NCBI GenBank assembly: GCA_002245135.1
Contig: NGBS01000007.1
Span: 1 to 64,000 of the forward strand
Source: Proteromonas lacertae
Lineage: Eukaryota; Sar; Bigyra; Opalinata; Proteromonadidae
Direction of reading: 5' to 3'
Length of the DNA stretch: 64,000 nt
The translations under genes and the position numbers were made by a program. Positions within the stretch are counted from its first letter, which is position 1. Each line of letters opens with the position of its first letter. The notes below the pieces were generated by a model. It made no database searches. It saw only the letters and a program-made list of their open reading frames with translations, and was not told the DNA's origin. Shown one piece after another: positions 25,454 to 37,051 of the stretch.

Positions 25454-26592
25454 TTAAACTAAATCAGGAACTTCTTCATCATCATCTTCTTCATCATCAT
25501 CTAACTCTTCAACACGTGGATCATCATCAGGAATAAATGGATCAACATAACGGTCTTTCTCTCTAGCTTCATCACCCATTATTCTCTCAACTAATTCGAA
25601 GCATAAATCATCTATTTTTGGATCAATGTTCTTTTTACTTGCTGTATGGAAATTTCGAATAATTGGATATGCTTTTCCTCTTCTTAATTCATTTCTACCT
25701 GTCAATGATCCTGTCAACAATAATAAACTTTCTAGTATATTCTTCAATACATCAATATTCTTCTCTCTTTTCTTCTTTTTTCCTTCAGCTATTACTTCTT
25801 CAGCTAATCCATATCTATCTCTTGCAGACAATCTTTCTGGTCCTGCAATTGGATATAGTAACTTTGGAAGTATATTTACATCAGGTGAAAAGAGTAAATA
25901 TTGATGTTGTTCTAGATCTATACAAATATTTCTGATTGTTCCACTTATTCCAATTCTTCTAATTTCATTAGGTGATTTTAAAAAGGGGAGGATTTTAGGT
26001 AATATATTTCGTTTTTGATCAACCAGTAAGTGTCTTCCTTCGTCTAATTGTGTTATATTGTTTAATATTGTTGCAACATATTGTAAAGAATCACTTGGAT
26101 TTTCTTCTGTTACATTCTTTAGGTTTTCTGGATCTATAAACCAACTCACTAGCCTACAAGACATTTAAACCCATCAAAGCACCTCCATTACTTCTCATTT
26201 GTAATACAGCACCTGCTCCTACTTCACTTTGACTTAAATTACTCAACAACATCAAACACAAGTTTTTGAGTGGGTAATTTTGATCTTTTAAATTTTCCAT
26301 TACACTTTCAACAATACTATCTTTACTCATATTAGCTCTTAGTTCACTGTCTTCACACAAATTAATTAATGTTGTTAGAACAGGTTTTGATATTATCAAT
26401 TGATCTCCTATTAAACGGCATAATTCTTTTACTACATTAGTATTCTTCAATGCTTCTCTTCCTTCTTGAGAAGAGCTTAAACCCATTATTATTTCAACAG
26501 TTTGTTTTCTAACCTCTGGTTTTGGATCTCTATTTACATAAAATCATGTAATCATACCTCAAAAACCCTATTAACTCTTCTAATTCAGACAT
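25454..26592 (-). CDS. HGH1: HGH1-like armadillo-repeat protein, one frame break
   Basis: Starts MSELEELIGFLRDPKPEVR at 26592; one 28-nt intron near 26,530-26,558. The first half has HEAT/ARM-like helices (EGREALKNTNVVKELC, LTTLINLCEDSELR). The second half matches the HGH1 family layout, with WFIDPEN, LLVDQKRNILPKILPFL and GTIRNICIDLEQH. The end is a very acidic tail (DDDPRVEELDDDEEDDDEE). HGH1 is a cytosolic chaperone-associated factor linked to eEF2 folding, which is family knowledge. At 26,154-26,157 the frame meets TTG TAG G; skipping one base gives GLNVLRLVSWFIDPEN, exactly what the family needs. The break is therefore either one extra base in the assembly or a +1 frameshift at a stop codon. 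Confidence 0.82.
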
Positions 26593-26721
26593 GAAAAAAA
26601 TTATGGTGCAAAAATGTTGACCCAAAATACACCAAATCAAACCATATTTTACATTTTGTTATTTTCATCGATATAACAACAAATACAAAATAAATATACT
26701 CAAAAGAATTAATAAATCCTT

Positions 26722-27884
26722 TTAATGTGATTGATTTTCAACATACTTTTGTCTAGCTGCAGCAGCAGCACCTATAATACCAGCATGAGGTCCAGCAGTA
26801 GCAGAAACAATTTTAACCAATGGTTTCATAATAGTCCAATTATATTTTGAATATTCTTCATTAACTTTATTAAACAACAAATCACCTGCTTCAGCCATTC
26901 CGCCTGTCATAACAATCACTTGTGGATCAAATGTTCTACAAACATTCACACAACCAACTGCTAAGTAAGATACTGCATAATCAACTACATCTTTAGCTAA
27001 TTCATCTCCTTTACCATATGCTTCAAATACATCTTTACAAGTGACTTCTTTATTTTCTTGTTGAATTGTTCTTAAAACTGATGGTTTATTACTTGATTCT
27101 ATCTTTTCTTTGGCAATTCTTGCTACAGCATTGGCAGATGTATACTAAATATATAAAGCATTAATTATTATATATACTGTTTCTAAACATCCTTTCTGTC
27201 CACAACCACATTTTCTTCCTTCTTTTTCTACAATCATATGACCAGTTTCAGCTCCCATATCAAAACCACCATGTAATATTCTACCTTCTTCTACATAACC
27301 ACAACCAACACCACTGCCTAATGTTAACATTACTAAACTCTTATATCCTTTACCACTTCCTACCCAATACTCTGCGGCTGCTGCTGCATTACCATCATTT
27401 TCTAAAGTACAAGGAATGCCTGTCTTCTTGGATACATAGTCTGTAATTGGAGCATTCTTCCATGGGAAGTTTGCTGCTGATTTTAATACTCCGTGCTATA
27501 TAATATTATATTAGAATTCAATTATATACTTCATAATCTAAAAGTCCTGGACTTCCAATACCAATTCCAGCAACATCTTTCATATTAAGATTGGATGAAG
27601 ATAATGCATCTTTTGTTACTTCAACTAATAAATCCATTACAGACTCAAATTTGTAATCATCAATTTTCTTTGAACTTCTGCTTATTAATTTTCCTGTATT
27701 ATCAACTACACCAGCTTTTGCATTAGTAGCACCTAAATCAATTCCAATAAACAATGGATTTGTCTTTGCATATACTTTATTGTTTCTGTAACATATATAT
27801 CCAGCATAACCGAATGCTAAAACACTTGATGCTCTATAAAAAGAATAAACAATAAATATTATACCCAATAACTCTTCTAAACAT
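26722..27884 (-). CDS. ROK-family sugar kinase (glucokinase-like) with N-terminal hydrophobic segment
   Basis: Bacterial-type ROK kinase expected to phosphorylate glucose or a related hexose with ATP. Four exons with introns of 31 (27,834-27,864), about 35 and 33 nt. The start is ATG 27,884 (MFRRVIGASSVLAFGYAGY), where basic residues and a hydrophobic stretch suggest a membrane anchor or organelle targeting. Motifs are the phosphate-binding GIDLGATNAKAGVV, catalytic ENDGNAAA, LTLGSGVGCG, the ROK zinc signature CGCGQKGCLET, and the C-terminal FDPQVIVMTGGMAEAG. Length of about 350 residues is usual. It is intact. Eukaryotic hexokinases are normally of a different family, so bacterial ancestry is plausible, although intron content shows it is long established. 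Confidence 0.85.
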
Positions 27885-27919
27885 GGCAATAAGAAAGATT
27901 TTTAAAAAACACAAGAATT

Positions 27920-27927
27920 AGCTTGAC
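27920..27927 (+). promoter_or_regulatory. AGCTTGAC element between ROK kinase and SET/MYND gene
   Basis: A weaker copy of the recurring (A/G)GCTTGA element, lying 41 bp upstream of the SET/MYND start codon in the 83-bp divergent spacer shared with the ROK kinase. Confidence 0.3.
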
Positions 27928-27967
27928 TATCTCAAACTTAATATTTTCATATTTATTCATTTAAGTA

Positions 27968-29506
27968 ATGTCCAGCAAAGTTTCAATACTAGATCACCCT
28001 ACTACAATAAAACAACAAAATTACCTATCCAGATTTGGATTGTCTATATCTTATACAAAAGATAAAGGCAGAAAACTGATAGCTGAGAAAGATTTTTCAA
28101 TAGGTGATACAATACTAGTAAATCAATGTTTTAGTAAAATTTTAATCGCAAAGTTCAATCCAACTAGGTGTTACAGTTGTTTTGCACAAGGTGACAATAT
28201 ATTGAGATGCAGTAAATGTAAATATGTTTATTATTGTATGATTACCATATTCATCTGTTTATATAATATATATAGGTAATAGGGCTTGTCAAATGAAAGA
28301 TTGGAGATTTCATAAAAGAGAATGTGAAAGAATAGAATTATTTAAAACACTTCCCCCAGAAGCAAGAGATGATTTAATGCTTGTTGGAAGAATCACTTTA
28401 GCAAAACAAAACCATACCCAAAATGTATATATAAATTTAATGTAATAATAGAGTTGTTTTATCAATGATATTGAAACAATTCCGTGTAGTGGAGATGATG
28501 TAAATCTTATGTGTACAAATAAAAGCAAAGTAATTCAAGAAGAACCAGATAGAATTACCAGTTATTTCTCTTTAGCTGATTTTGCTATTAAGAATGAAAT
28601 GTTACCTTCCAATATAAAAGATCCTGAAGAAGTAGTTGATATTTTATTAAAAATAAATTGCAATAATTTTGGAATAGTGGATAGTTTGTATCAAATATAT
28701 AGTAGTGGAGTTTATCCAATTGGATCATTAATTAATCACAGTTGTTGTAGTAATACTGTAGTAACATATGACAAATTTTATGTATTTATTTTTAATATTA
28801 TATGTTTTTTTATAAATAGAATCAAATATTTAGATGTATTTCACCAATAGTAAAAGGTGAAGAAATTACTCATTCATATATTGACAGTATGTGTCCACGT
28901 GAAGAAAGACAATTAGCATTAAGAGATTATTCGTTTATATGTAATTGTCCAAGATGTAGTGATGATATAGAAAAGACAATAGATTTTGATTTAATCAGTG
29001 ATGTTAAACATACTATGATAAAACTAGATGATGAAGTTTTAAATAGTAAAATTGAGGAGATTAAAAGGTTGAGAGATGAAAGTGAAAGTTTGGATTCAGC
29101 TGATGAAAGAATAGAAAAACTAAAAGAAGCTTGTGATTTGTGTAATAAATATTTATATAAGTATCATTATTTGACTTTGTCTGTAAAAAGTGCATTATTA
29201 ATTGCATACAGTGAAGCTAATTTGATTGGTAAAGCATTGTTTATTAGTAATGACGTAGTTGAAGGGTTTAAATATGTTTATGGTGAATATCACCCTGTTT
29301 ATGCTTTACAATTATACACTCAAGGTAATTTAAAGGATTTATTAGGTCAACATCATGATGCATATGTTGTATTAAATGATGCGAGAACTAAATTGTTGTT
29401 ATCTTATCTTCCTAGCGATCCAATGATTGAAGACCTTAATACTTATATAGAGAATGTTAAAGAGAGTATTGATCAAGTAAAAATTAATCATAAGTTGGAT
29501 TCATAG
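27968..29506 (+). CDS. SMYD-type SET/MYND-domain protein (candidate lysine methyltransferase)
   Basis: Four exons joined by introns of about 38, 27 and 38 nt. Order: N-terminal SET half (GRKLIAEKDFSIGDTIL), MYND zinc finger (CYSC...CSKCKYVYYCNRACQ...HKREC), then the SET core with IGSLINHSCCSNTVV and GEEITHSYID, post-SET cysteines (CNCPRC), and a helical TPR-like C-terminus ending at 29,506. The NHSC and GEExxxSY motifs for S-adenosylmethionine binding and catalysis are present, so it is probably active. The target may be histone or non-histone protein. About 480 residues, normal for SMYD proteins. Intact. Confidence 0.88.
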
Positions 29507-29556
29507 AGTAAAATTTATTAATAGAAATTTTTGTTTGTTTTTTGAAAATGTAACTG

Positions 29557-29564
29557 GGCTTGAT
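29557..29564 (+). promoter_or_regulatory. GGCTTGAT element
   Basis: Core of GGGCTTGATG, 50 bp upstream of the ATG at 29,614. The SET/MYND stop at 29,506 leaves only about 107 bp of spacer, so this is a strong candidate promoter element for the LRR gene. Confidence 0.45.
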
Positions 29565-29613
29565 GCTTGTTTGATTCATTCATATCAAAATAAACCATTA
29601 AGACTTCATTACT

Positions 29614-32600
29614 ATGCTATCAAGGTTGGCTTTTGTGACCAGTATAGGAGTTAATATACTGTAAATAGAGAGAATTCGTTTAAATGGTCTTAGAAGTATT
29701 TCTACTTTGAAGGAAGTTCCAGGTTCTTTATCATTATACTTGAACAGTATATACTAAATATTGCATTTATCATTTTATTTTAGATTGTGCACTAAAAGAA
29801 CCCAATTATTCTTCTAAACTTGATTCTTACACTCATGATGAACTTCTCTATTCATTGCAATCAATACAAAATACAAAATTGAATAATTTAGATGATAAAG
29901 AATTGGAGGGATTAATAACTAATCCAGATTTTACAGGTGTAAAATTAGAATTTCAAGAAGTAGTAGTAGAAAATGAAAATACCAAAGAAGTACTAAATGA
30001 ATTAGGTATGATAATAAAGGAAAATAAATTGAAAGATCAATTAATTTGGAAGGAATTAGTCAATACAATAGAAGTGGATAATAATAAGAGATATTTGAAA
30101 TGGAAAAGTTTAAATGGATCAATAAATCCATCAATAAAAAGTGAGAACAATGAAACATATAGACTATCAATAAGCAAGACATTGGAAGAAATCACATCTA
30201 CAAATAAAGAGAATGAAATTGTTATAAGTGATAATATTACAAATATAGGATTAATACCTTATACTATATACAAATATATAAAAAATAACAATAATGGTAC
30301 AAAGAAAATATTAGAAATACATATGAATAGTAATAATAATATGACAATAGAAGTAGAATTGCCAACAAAAGATTTGATTGTTAAATACAAACCAAAAACA
30401 ACAATTCCAACATCAACAACAACAATTTCAGAGAATATTACCAGAATCATTATGAATGATAATAATCTAAAAAGAATAAACAATACAAATGAAATTCATT
30501 ATTTATCTTTCAATAATAAAGATTTGAAGTCAGTCTTATCAAAAGATATATTACAAAGATGTAAGTTATATTCAATCAATAATGAAGATTTAAATAGTTT
30601 TTTAAAATGTATGAATAACAGTAAATCTGACTTAAAAATCAAAGAATTATATTTAGAGAACTTTTTAGATATTTCTAACCAGAAATTATCATTATATTCA
30701 GATATTAAATCTGTTTTACCAAGAATCAATAAAGATCTTGAATATGAAGTAGATCATTTGAATAAACAGTTGAAAAATGTAATGGATTTTGTAACAAAGA
30801 GTATATTTATTGTTTATTATATATATAGATGTTGAAGATTCAAATGTTATAGCAAATTCATTTGAAAAAATTATGAAAGAGTGTAACTTGTCAAGAGTGT
30901 TAAATGTAGAGAATTTATTTTCGAAACAAAAGAATATCTGTAGCTCATATGATGAACTTATTAGTCTAAATGATAGAGATTTAGAAGAAATAGATACTAT
31001 TGCATGTATTATATATAATTTTATTAAATTATTAGTTGATAATAATGAGAATATAAATTCAACCAAATTTGAAGAAATCTTAAAAGTTTTACCCAAAATA
31101 CCCAATTTGAAATCTATTGAAATACTCAGTATAGATTGACTTATACTTATATTGATAATAGAGAGTGATATTATTGATCCAGACTTATTAGAATTTGACG
31201 AATATTTAAAGACTAACCCCAATCTTGAGAAACTCAAAATTGTTAGCCATAAATTATCATTTCTTAGTTTTTCTTCTTTATTATCCAATATTAATCCTCA
31301 TATTAAAGAATTGTCAATGTCTAGTGATTTGTATAATGATGCTGTAACATTAATACTTAATAATCATCTTCCAAAACTTCCAGATTTAGAAAGATTAGAA
31401 TTATATGGATATAAACTAAGTGCAACTGAATTGGAGAAAGTTTATAAGAATGTTGATGCTTATTGTCCAAATATGAAATATCTATCATTACCATGTATAA
31501 TTTACTAATATGTTTATATTGGTTTAATAGATGTAAAAAACTTAAAAAATGAAACAAATTCTGTTATTGGTAGATATGGTATACATAATTATGAGATTGG
31601 ATTTACTGATGCTTGTATCACTGTTCCTGAAATGCAAGAGTTGTACGATATTCATCCAAATCTACAGTTTGGATATCTTGAATGTGTTGGCTTGAATAAT
31701 GAAAATGTTAGAAAATTTTCTGAATATATGAAAATAAACAAAAATCTCAGTCATTTGTTTATTACTGGTATTTATAATATTATATTCTTTTATTGTTATT
31801 TTATTTTTATGAAATAGAAGGTTCAATTAGTTCAGAGAATATCAACTGTTTATTTGATAGTATTGACAAGTTGAATATAGAAGTTCTTTCATTCAAGAAA
31901 TGTAAATTTAATGAAGAAGAGTTAATTAGGTTGTGTGAAAGAATTAATGAATTTGAGATTATTGATGATTTAGAAATAGAAGACTGTAATATGACTGCAA
32001 AGAGTTTATCTCTTTTATTAGACAGTGTGAAAAGTTTAAAGAATATAAGAAGATTAAACATTGCTGGTTTGAAAATAAACGATGAAATTGTCAGTGTATT
32101 GAAGTGTTTCAAAACAATATCTCCAAAATTTGAAAGTTTAGCTCTTGGAAATAATTCAATGAATCCAGAAGTATTAATTGATTTAATTGGCAGTGAATTA
32201 TTCAATAAAACTATAGTATTGACATTAAAAAACCTAAATATCAAATCTTATCAAACTCATAAAGTATTTAATGCATTAGAATCTATGCCAAAGATTGGAT
32301 TTGTTATTTTAGATGGATGTGAAACTAATGAAGGAATGATGAAAGATATAAATGAATTGAATTTGAAATATGAAATAGTACAACCAGAAAGAACTACTAA
32401 AAAAACAAACTGGTTGACATTAATTTTGGGTTTTGTTGGCTTATATCTTGTAATGGATTACTTTGAAAGAAGTGATAATCAGAATAAGAATAATAATAAG
32501 CAAATCAACAATCATAATGAAGCTACAGAAGTATTACCAAATAATAATGATGTCCACAAACTTCAAAGTTATGATGATCATCGATACTATAATAATAACA

Positions 32601-32708
32601 ATGATGGGTATTATTTGCAGGCATAACAATAGTAATTATTCAACCTCAGAAGATTTGTCAGCTGATGAATATTCAGGAGGATCAGCACCTCATGGTTTTA
32701 ATCGATAA
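29614..32708 (+). CDS. Membrane-anchored leucine-rich-repeat-like protein
   Basis: The start MLSRLAFVTKRIRLNGLRSI is basic and amphipathic, like a mitochondrial presequence. A 27-nt intron lies near 29,640 and others near 29,754, 30,808, 31,130, 31,497, 31,770 and 32,610. The first third is polar and Asn/Lys-rich without a recognised domain. From about 31,150 divergent LRR-like units appear (LEKLKIVSHKLSFLS, LERLELYGYKLSATELE, LNIAGLKINDEIVS, LALGNNSMNPEVL). A single TM (WLTLILGFVGLYLVMDYF) is near the C-terminus, followed by an Asn-rich tail. If the 25-nt intron at about 32,608-32,632 is spliced, the tail ends HGFNR at 32,708; if not, it ends at 32,626. No specific function recognised. Confidence 0.72.
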
Positions 32709-32862
32709 ATTAGAATAAATTATTCTAATATCAAAACTTTCATTTCTTTTGTGTTCTTTATTTACTATTAAACCATAACAATCATCAAACATTTTGGTTT
32801 GAAATAAAAATTAAAAACTTTAAAATATTCGCGAATTAATCATTTTGAAGGAATATTATCTG

Positions 32863-33979
32863 ATGAAATACAAACTAGACTATGATAAATATATATTCAA
32901 ATATTCAATGTAAGTTATATTCACTCTATTATAGAATTTTGCTATTTTGTCCAGTTGGAGTGTGTTTAAGGATATATTTAAATAAATTAATGGAATATGT
33001 CGATATTAATCCATCTTCATTATTGCGTTATTCTGTAATTAATTTAATAGGAAGGTACTTCATATTATAATTTTTCAGTTCTATTCTAGGAATAGTAAAC
33101 GCATTAAATAGCAAATACAAAGATAATTTAATCATTCGTAATTTATTATCAGGAATTGGAACTGGCTTTTGTGGTTGTCTAACGTCTTTTAGTTCATGGA
33201 CAACTTACACAGGAATTTCAATAATTTATGATGGTTTGTATATCACCTCATTGTTTTTATTGTTCATTGGACCAATTTCTTGCTTTTTTTCCTATAATGT
33301 ATGTCTAGTATAACATTTTATTGAATTTCATTAGCTCTTTTATGGTGCAATTAATATATTGTATGATTATTTGAATGAAAAGACTATTACAGAAGAAATA
33401 GAAATGTCAGAAATAAAGAATGATAGTGTTAATACAAATACTTCTCAAAATCAAATAATTCCCTCTAATTCAGCAGCAGTATCATCAATATTACCATTCT
33501 ATATTTATATTTCAATTGTAATTATACTACAGATTGTTATTTTGATTGTTTTAATCTTTTTGACAGCGTTTTATAAACAATCAACATTAACATACATATT
33601 TGGATATATTGGTGCAACAGTAAGATATTTTTTATCAATATACTTTAATAAACCTAATAAAATACCATATGGAACTTTTTTAGCAAATATTATAGCAACT
33701 ATTATAATGTCTACGCTTGATTCATTGATTGTATTTTTTTGATATATATTTTATGTTAATATATAGATTACTAATAAATTGAAGAAAACATATGTTATCA
33801 ATGCAGTATTTGATGGGATAAACAGTTCAATGAGTACAATGTCAACTTTTGTTTCTGAATGGAATATATTCTATGAAGTTAAACTTATTAAAGAGAAAAT
33901 GAAGATTGTGTTTTATGTTTTATCTTCATTAATTATTGGAGCTATTTATTCAATCATCATTTTTGCTGTTTTTAAGTAA
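32863..33979 (+). CDS. FEX: FEX-type fluoride export channel (two fused CrcB domains)
   Basis: Exports fluoride through the plasma membrane. Five exons with ultra-short introns (25 nt after the first exon, then about 25, 36 and 36 nt). Domain 1 has VGVCLRIYLN, VINLIGSSILGI with the conserved Asn, and the CrcB hallmark GTGFCGCLTSFSSW. An Asn/Ser-rich loop and a linker helix (PFYIYISIVIILQIVILIVL) follow. Domain 2 has FGYIGATVRYFLS, FLANIIATIIMS and a degenerate NSSMSTMSTF box. The inverted-repeat, single-chain layout with a linking helix is the eukaryotic FEX form; bacteria use homodimers. One half being degenerate is also typical. About 320 residues. A palindrome TTCGCGAA lies about 30 bp upstream of the ATG. 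Confidence 0.85.
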
Positions 33980-34120
33980 ATTTAATTATTTATTTATTAG
34001 TTATTTAGTTTTTTTAATAAATACAGAAATACAAATAACGAATATATTTTTGAAATGATTTTTCATAACCCCAAATTCTAAAATCTTTTGTATCTTATCA
34101 TATAATCATCTGGACACTAA

Positions 34121-36950
34121 ATGTATATATTCCATATAATAGATGTACATACAAATAAAGTAATAACACTAACAACTTTAGATACATCTTCAAAAGAATA
34201 TCAAATCTTGTTAGAAAAGGTTAAACGATTAGTATTATTGTTTATATTGTGTTATATAATAGAATAATGATGTATATTATGGTGTAACATATTTAAGTTC
34301 TTTTGAATTAAAAATGAAAAGTGATCAAAACTTCATTGTTGAATATCAAACAAATGAAATGTAGTATTGAAGAATTATTATACAGTTTTAAAACTGAAAT
34401 GTAATGAGAAAATATTAGTCAATCAAATAGGTGAAGCATTAGTCAAATTACATAGTTTGTCAATAATCCATAGTAATTTAAACCCTTCAAATATATATCT
34501 TGATTCTGAAAATAATATCAAACTAATAGATTATTTCTTTACACCTATAATTTATGATTTAAATTACCATAGTAGTTATTTTCAAAGTATAGAGATTTTG
34601 TTAGGAAAAGAATATACAGAATCAACGGATAGTTGGTCATTTGGTTGTATTATATATTATATATTGACACAACAATATTTATTTTCATCTAAATCAATTA
34701 AGAGTTTGGCAAAATCAATAACCCATTTTGCTTATTCTCAACCTAAATACAATAATTCACAAATATTCAATATTCTACCTTATCTACTAAATACTTCACC
34801 TTCAGAACGTATTACAATTCAAGAAGCTGTTGATTTAATTAATCGTATAAAATATATTCTTTATGTTGCTATAGAACCTGATTTCCCGCCTATTCCTCCA
34901 CTGTCTACACAAACGTATCAATCGATTGCTTCATTGAATGATGTAAACATACATAAAATGTTAATGGAATACTATAGTAAAAACCAAAATGATAGTTTAA
35001 GTCAATTTACATATAAACAGTGTGTTAGAAAACCATCAGTATTTTCATTACTACTCCCTAAATATGCATCTTTTATAAACATTATTAACACTATAGAAAA
35101 TGAAAAGCATAAGTATAATAGTCTGTTTGAATCTGAAATTACATCTATTTATTATCCACCTATTGGATTGAAAAAACTTGTAGAGAAAGTGTTTAATAAA
35201 TTTGAGGTATTTGATGTAAATAGTATTGATATTATTATATTTATTATAGATGATTTAAAAAATCTTTATACAATTGATTGTTTGTCTCAATCATTATTCC
35301 ATTTAACTAATTTAATTGAGCTGAATCTGGAATGTAAGAATGTATTATAATTATAACTATACTAGATTCTAATATTGGCTCATTGGGCATTTCGAAATTA
35401 GCTTCACAATTCAAATATATTCATAAATTGGAAGTGTTAAATTTGAGAGATAGTAATATTTCTGATAAAGGTGCAAAGTATTTAAGCAAGTATTTAACAG
35501 AACTTACAAACTTAAAAACACTTATTTTAGAAGGTATTTTTTTAACATTGTGATGTGTTATAGACAACGATCTAAAGATTCAAGGTATAAAACAATTATC
35601 AGAAACAATAAGGCAATTAACAAAACTAGAATTCTTAAACGTTGCATGTATATTATAATATGAATAATTACTCTGTATTAGATAATTCAATGTCAACATA
35701 TGGTCTTATTTATTTGACTAATGTATTTGGGTTTTTGACAAATCTCAAACACATTAGTTTACCTGCTATTAATAGTAGTATTGCCATTCATCAACAAGGA
35801 TTATTACTATTTTTTAGAAGTATTAAGCATTTGAATAAATTGGAAATTTTGAATTATAGGAGTAAAATTCATTCGATATATATATATATATCTCTAAATA
35901 GCTAATGAAATTAATACAATTGGTTGTCAATACTTATCAGAATCATTGCAATATTTTCCTTCGCTTAAGAAATTGATCATTAGAAGTATATATATTATGA
36001 TATATTCATTATTGTTATACTTTTTTAGCAAATAAAATAAACGAAAATGGAATTATTTTCATTGCAAGAAAGTTTTCATATATTACCAATTTAGAAAAGT
36101 TGAACTTAAGAAGTATATACAATTATATATTATATTTGATCAGATAATCCTCTTGGCTCAAAAGGAATTGAAGTTTTGGCTAAGCATTTATCTCAACTCA
36201 AAAATTTAAAGAATCTTAATCTAGAATGTATTATACAAATCTAATAACATTTATTTAATAGTATGTAAAATTAATGATGATGGAATGAAATATTTAGTCA
36301 AACCATTACAGCTCTTGACAAATCTACAGATACTTGATCTAGAAAGAAACAAATTATCTGCAATTGGTATTGGTTATTTGTGTGAAGTATTATCTTGTCT
36401 AAGAGAATTACAGGTGTTAAATATACCTGGAAATCAATTAGAATATGATGGATCAGAGTGTTTGTCAAAGCAGTTCAAACACATAACAAATTTGAAGGTA
36501 TTGCATTTAGAATCAACTGATATTAGACCAGATGGATTATCATTAATATGTGATTCAATTCATTATTTATCTAATCTTATTGCATTGAAATTGGGAAGTT
36601 GTCAAATAGGAGATAGAGGTTTATCCTATTTTTCATTAATTGTGTGTTTTGTAACATTATTACAATCATTAGATTTAGAAGATAATAACATAACTGATAA
36701 TGGAATTAAAGCATTTTCAGCAACAGTAACATTACTGACTAATTTGCAATACCTAAACTTAAACAAAAATGATGGAATTACAAGAATAGGGATAAATAGA
36801 TTAAGTCAACTTCTTAAGTTCAAATTCATACCAATAATATATTTGGAGAGTATTTATTTATTAATTACATCTTTTTTAGATAGCAAAATGGAAGTTTCTT
36901 CAATTGATGCTATTTGTAAAGTTTTCAATCCATTTGAAGCAATAAAATGA
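34121..36950 (+). CDS. Pseudokinase with C-terminal leucine-rich repeats
   Basis: N-terminal protein-kinase fold followed by RI-type 28-residue LRRs. The catalytic HRD Asp is lost (IIHSNLNPSNIY), and the DFG position reads DYF, so catalysis is unlikely. The C-lobe WSFGCIIYYILT and a kinase-like PSERITIQEAVD are present. About nine to ten LRRs follow (LDLERNKLSAIGIGYLCEVL, LDLEDNNITDNGIKAF). Introns of 25-44 nt interrupt most LRRs at the same position (after the first base of the codon following L-x-L-E/R), so one exon encodes about one repeat. The apparent frame change at 34,366 is explained by a 25-nt intron. A paralogue lies at 46.2-49.2 kb on the other strand. Probably a scaffold; partners unknown. 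Confidence 0.8.
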
Positions 36951-37051
36951 ATAAATAATATAATATAATTATTTAAGTTATTTATCTTTGTTGTTTTTTT
37001 TATTTTTATAAAACAGCTAAACACAATATCATATTTCTAAAATTACAAATT

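Noticed and set aside
32600-32720. Separate small gene at 32,463-32,708
   Set aside because: Its end is better explained as the last exon of the upstream LRR protein after a 25-nt intron; the rest overlaps that gene's Asn-rich coding sequence in another frame.
34340-34400. Apparent double +1 frameshift (ATG TAG and ATG TAA) in the pseudokinase-LRR gene
   Set aside because: A 25-nt GT-AG intron starting at 34,362-34,363 joins the two frames perfectly, so no frameshift is needed.
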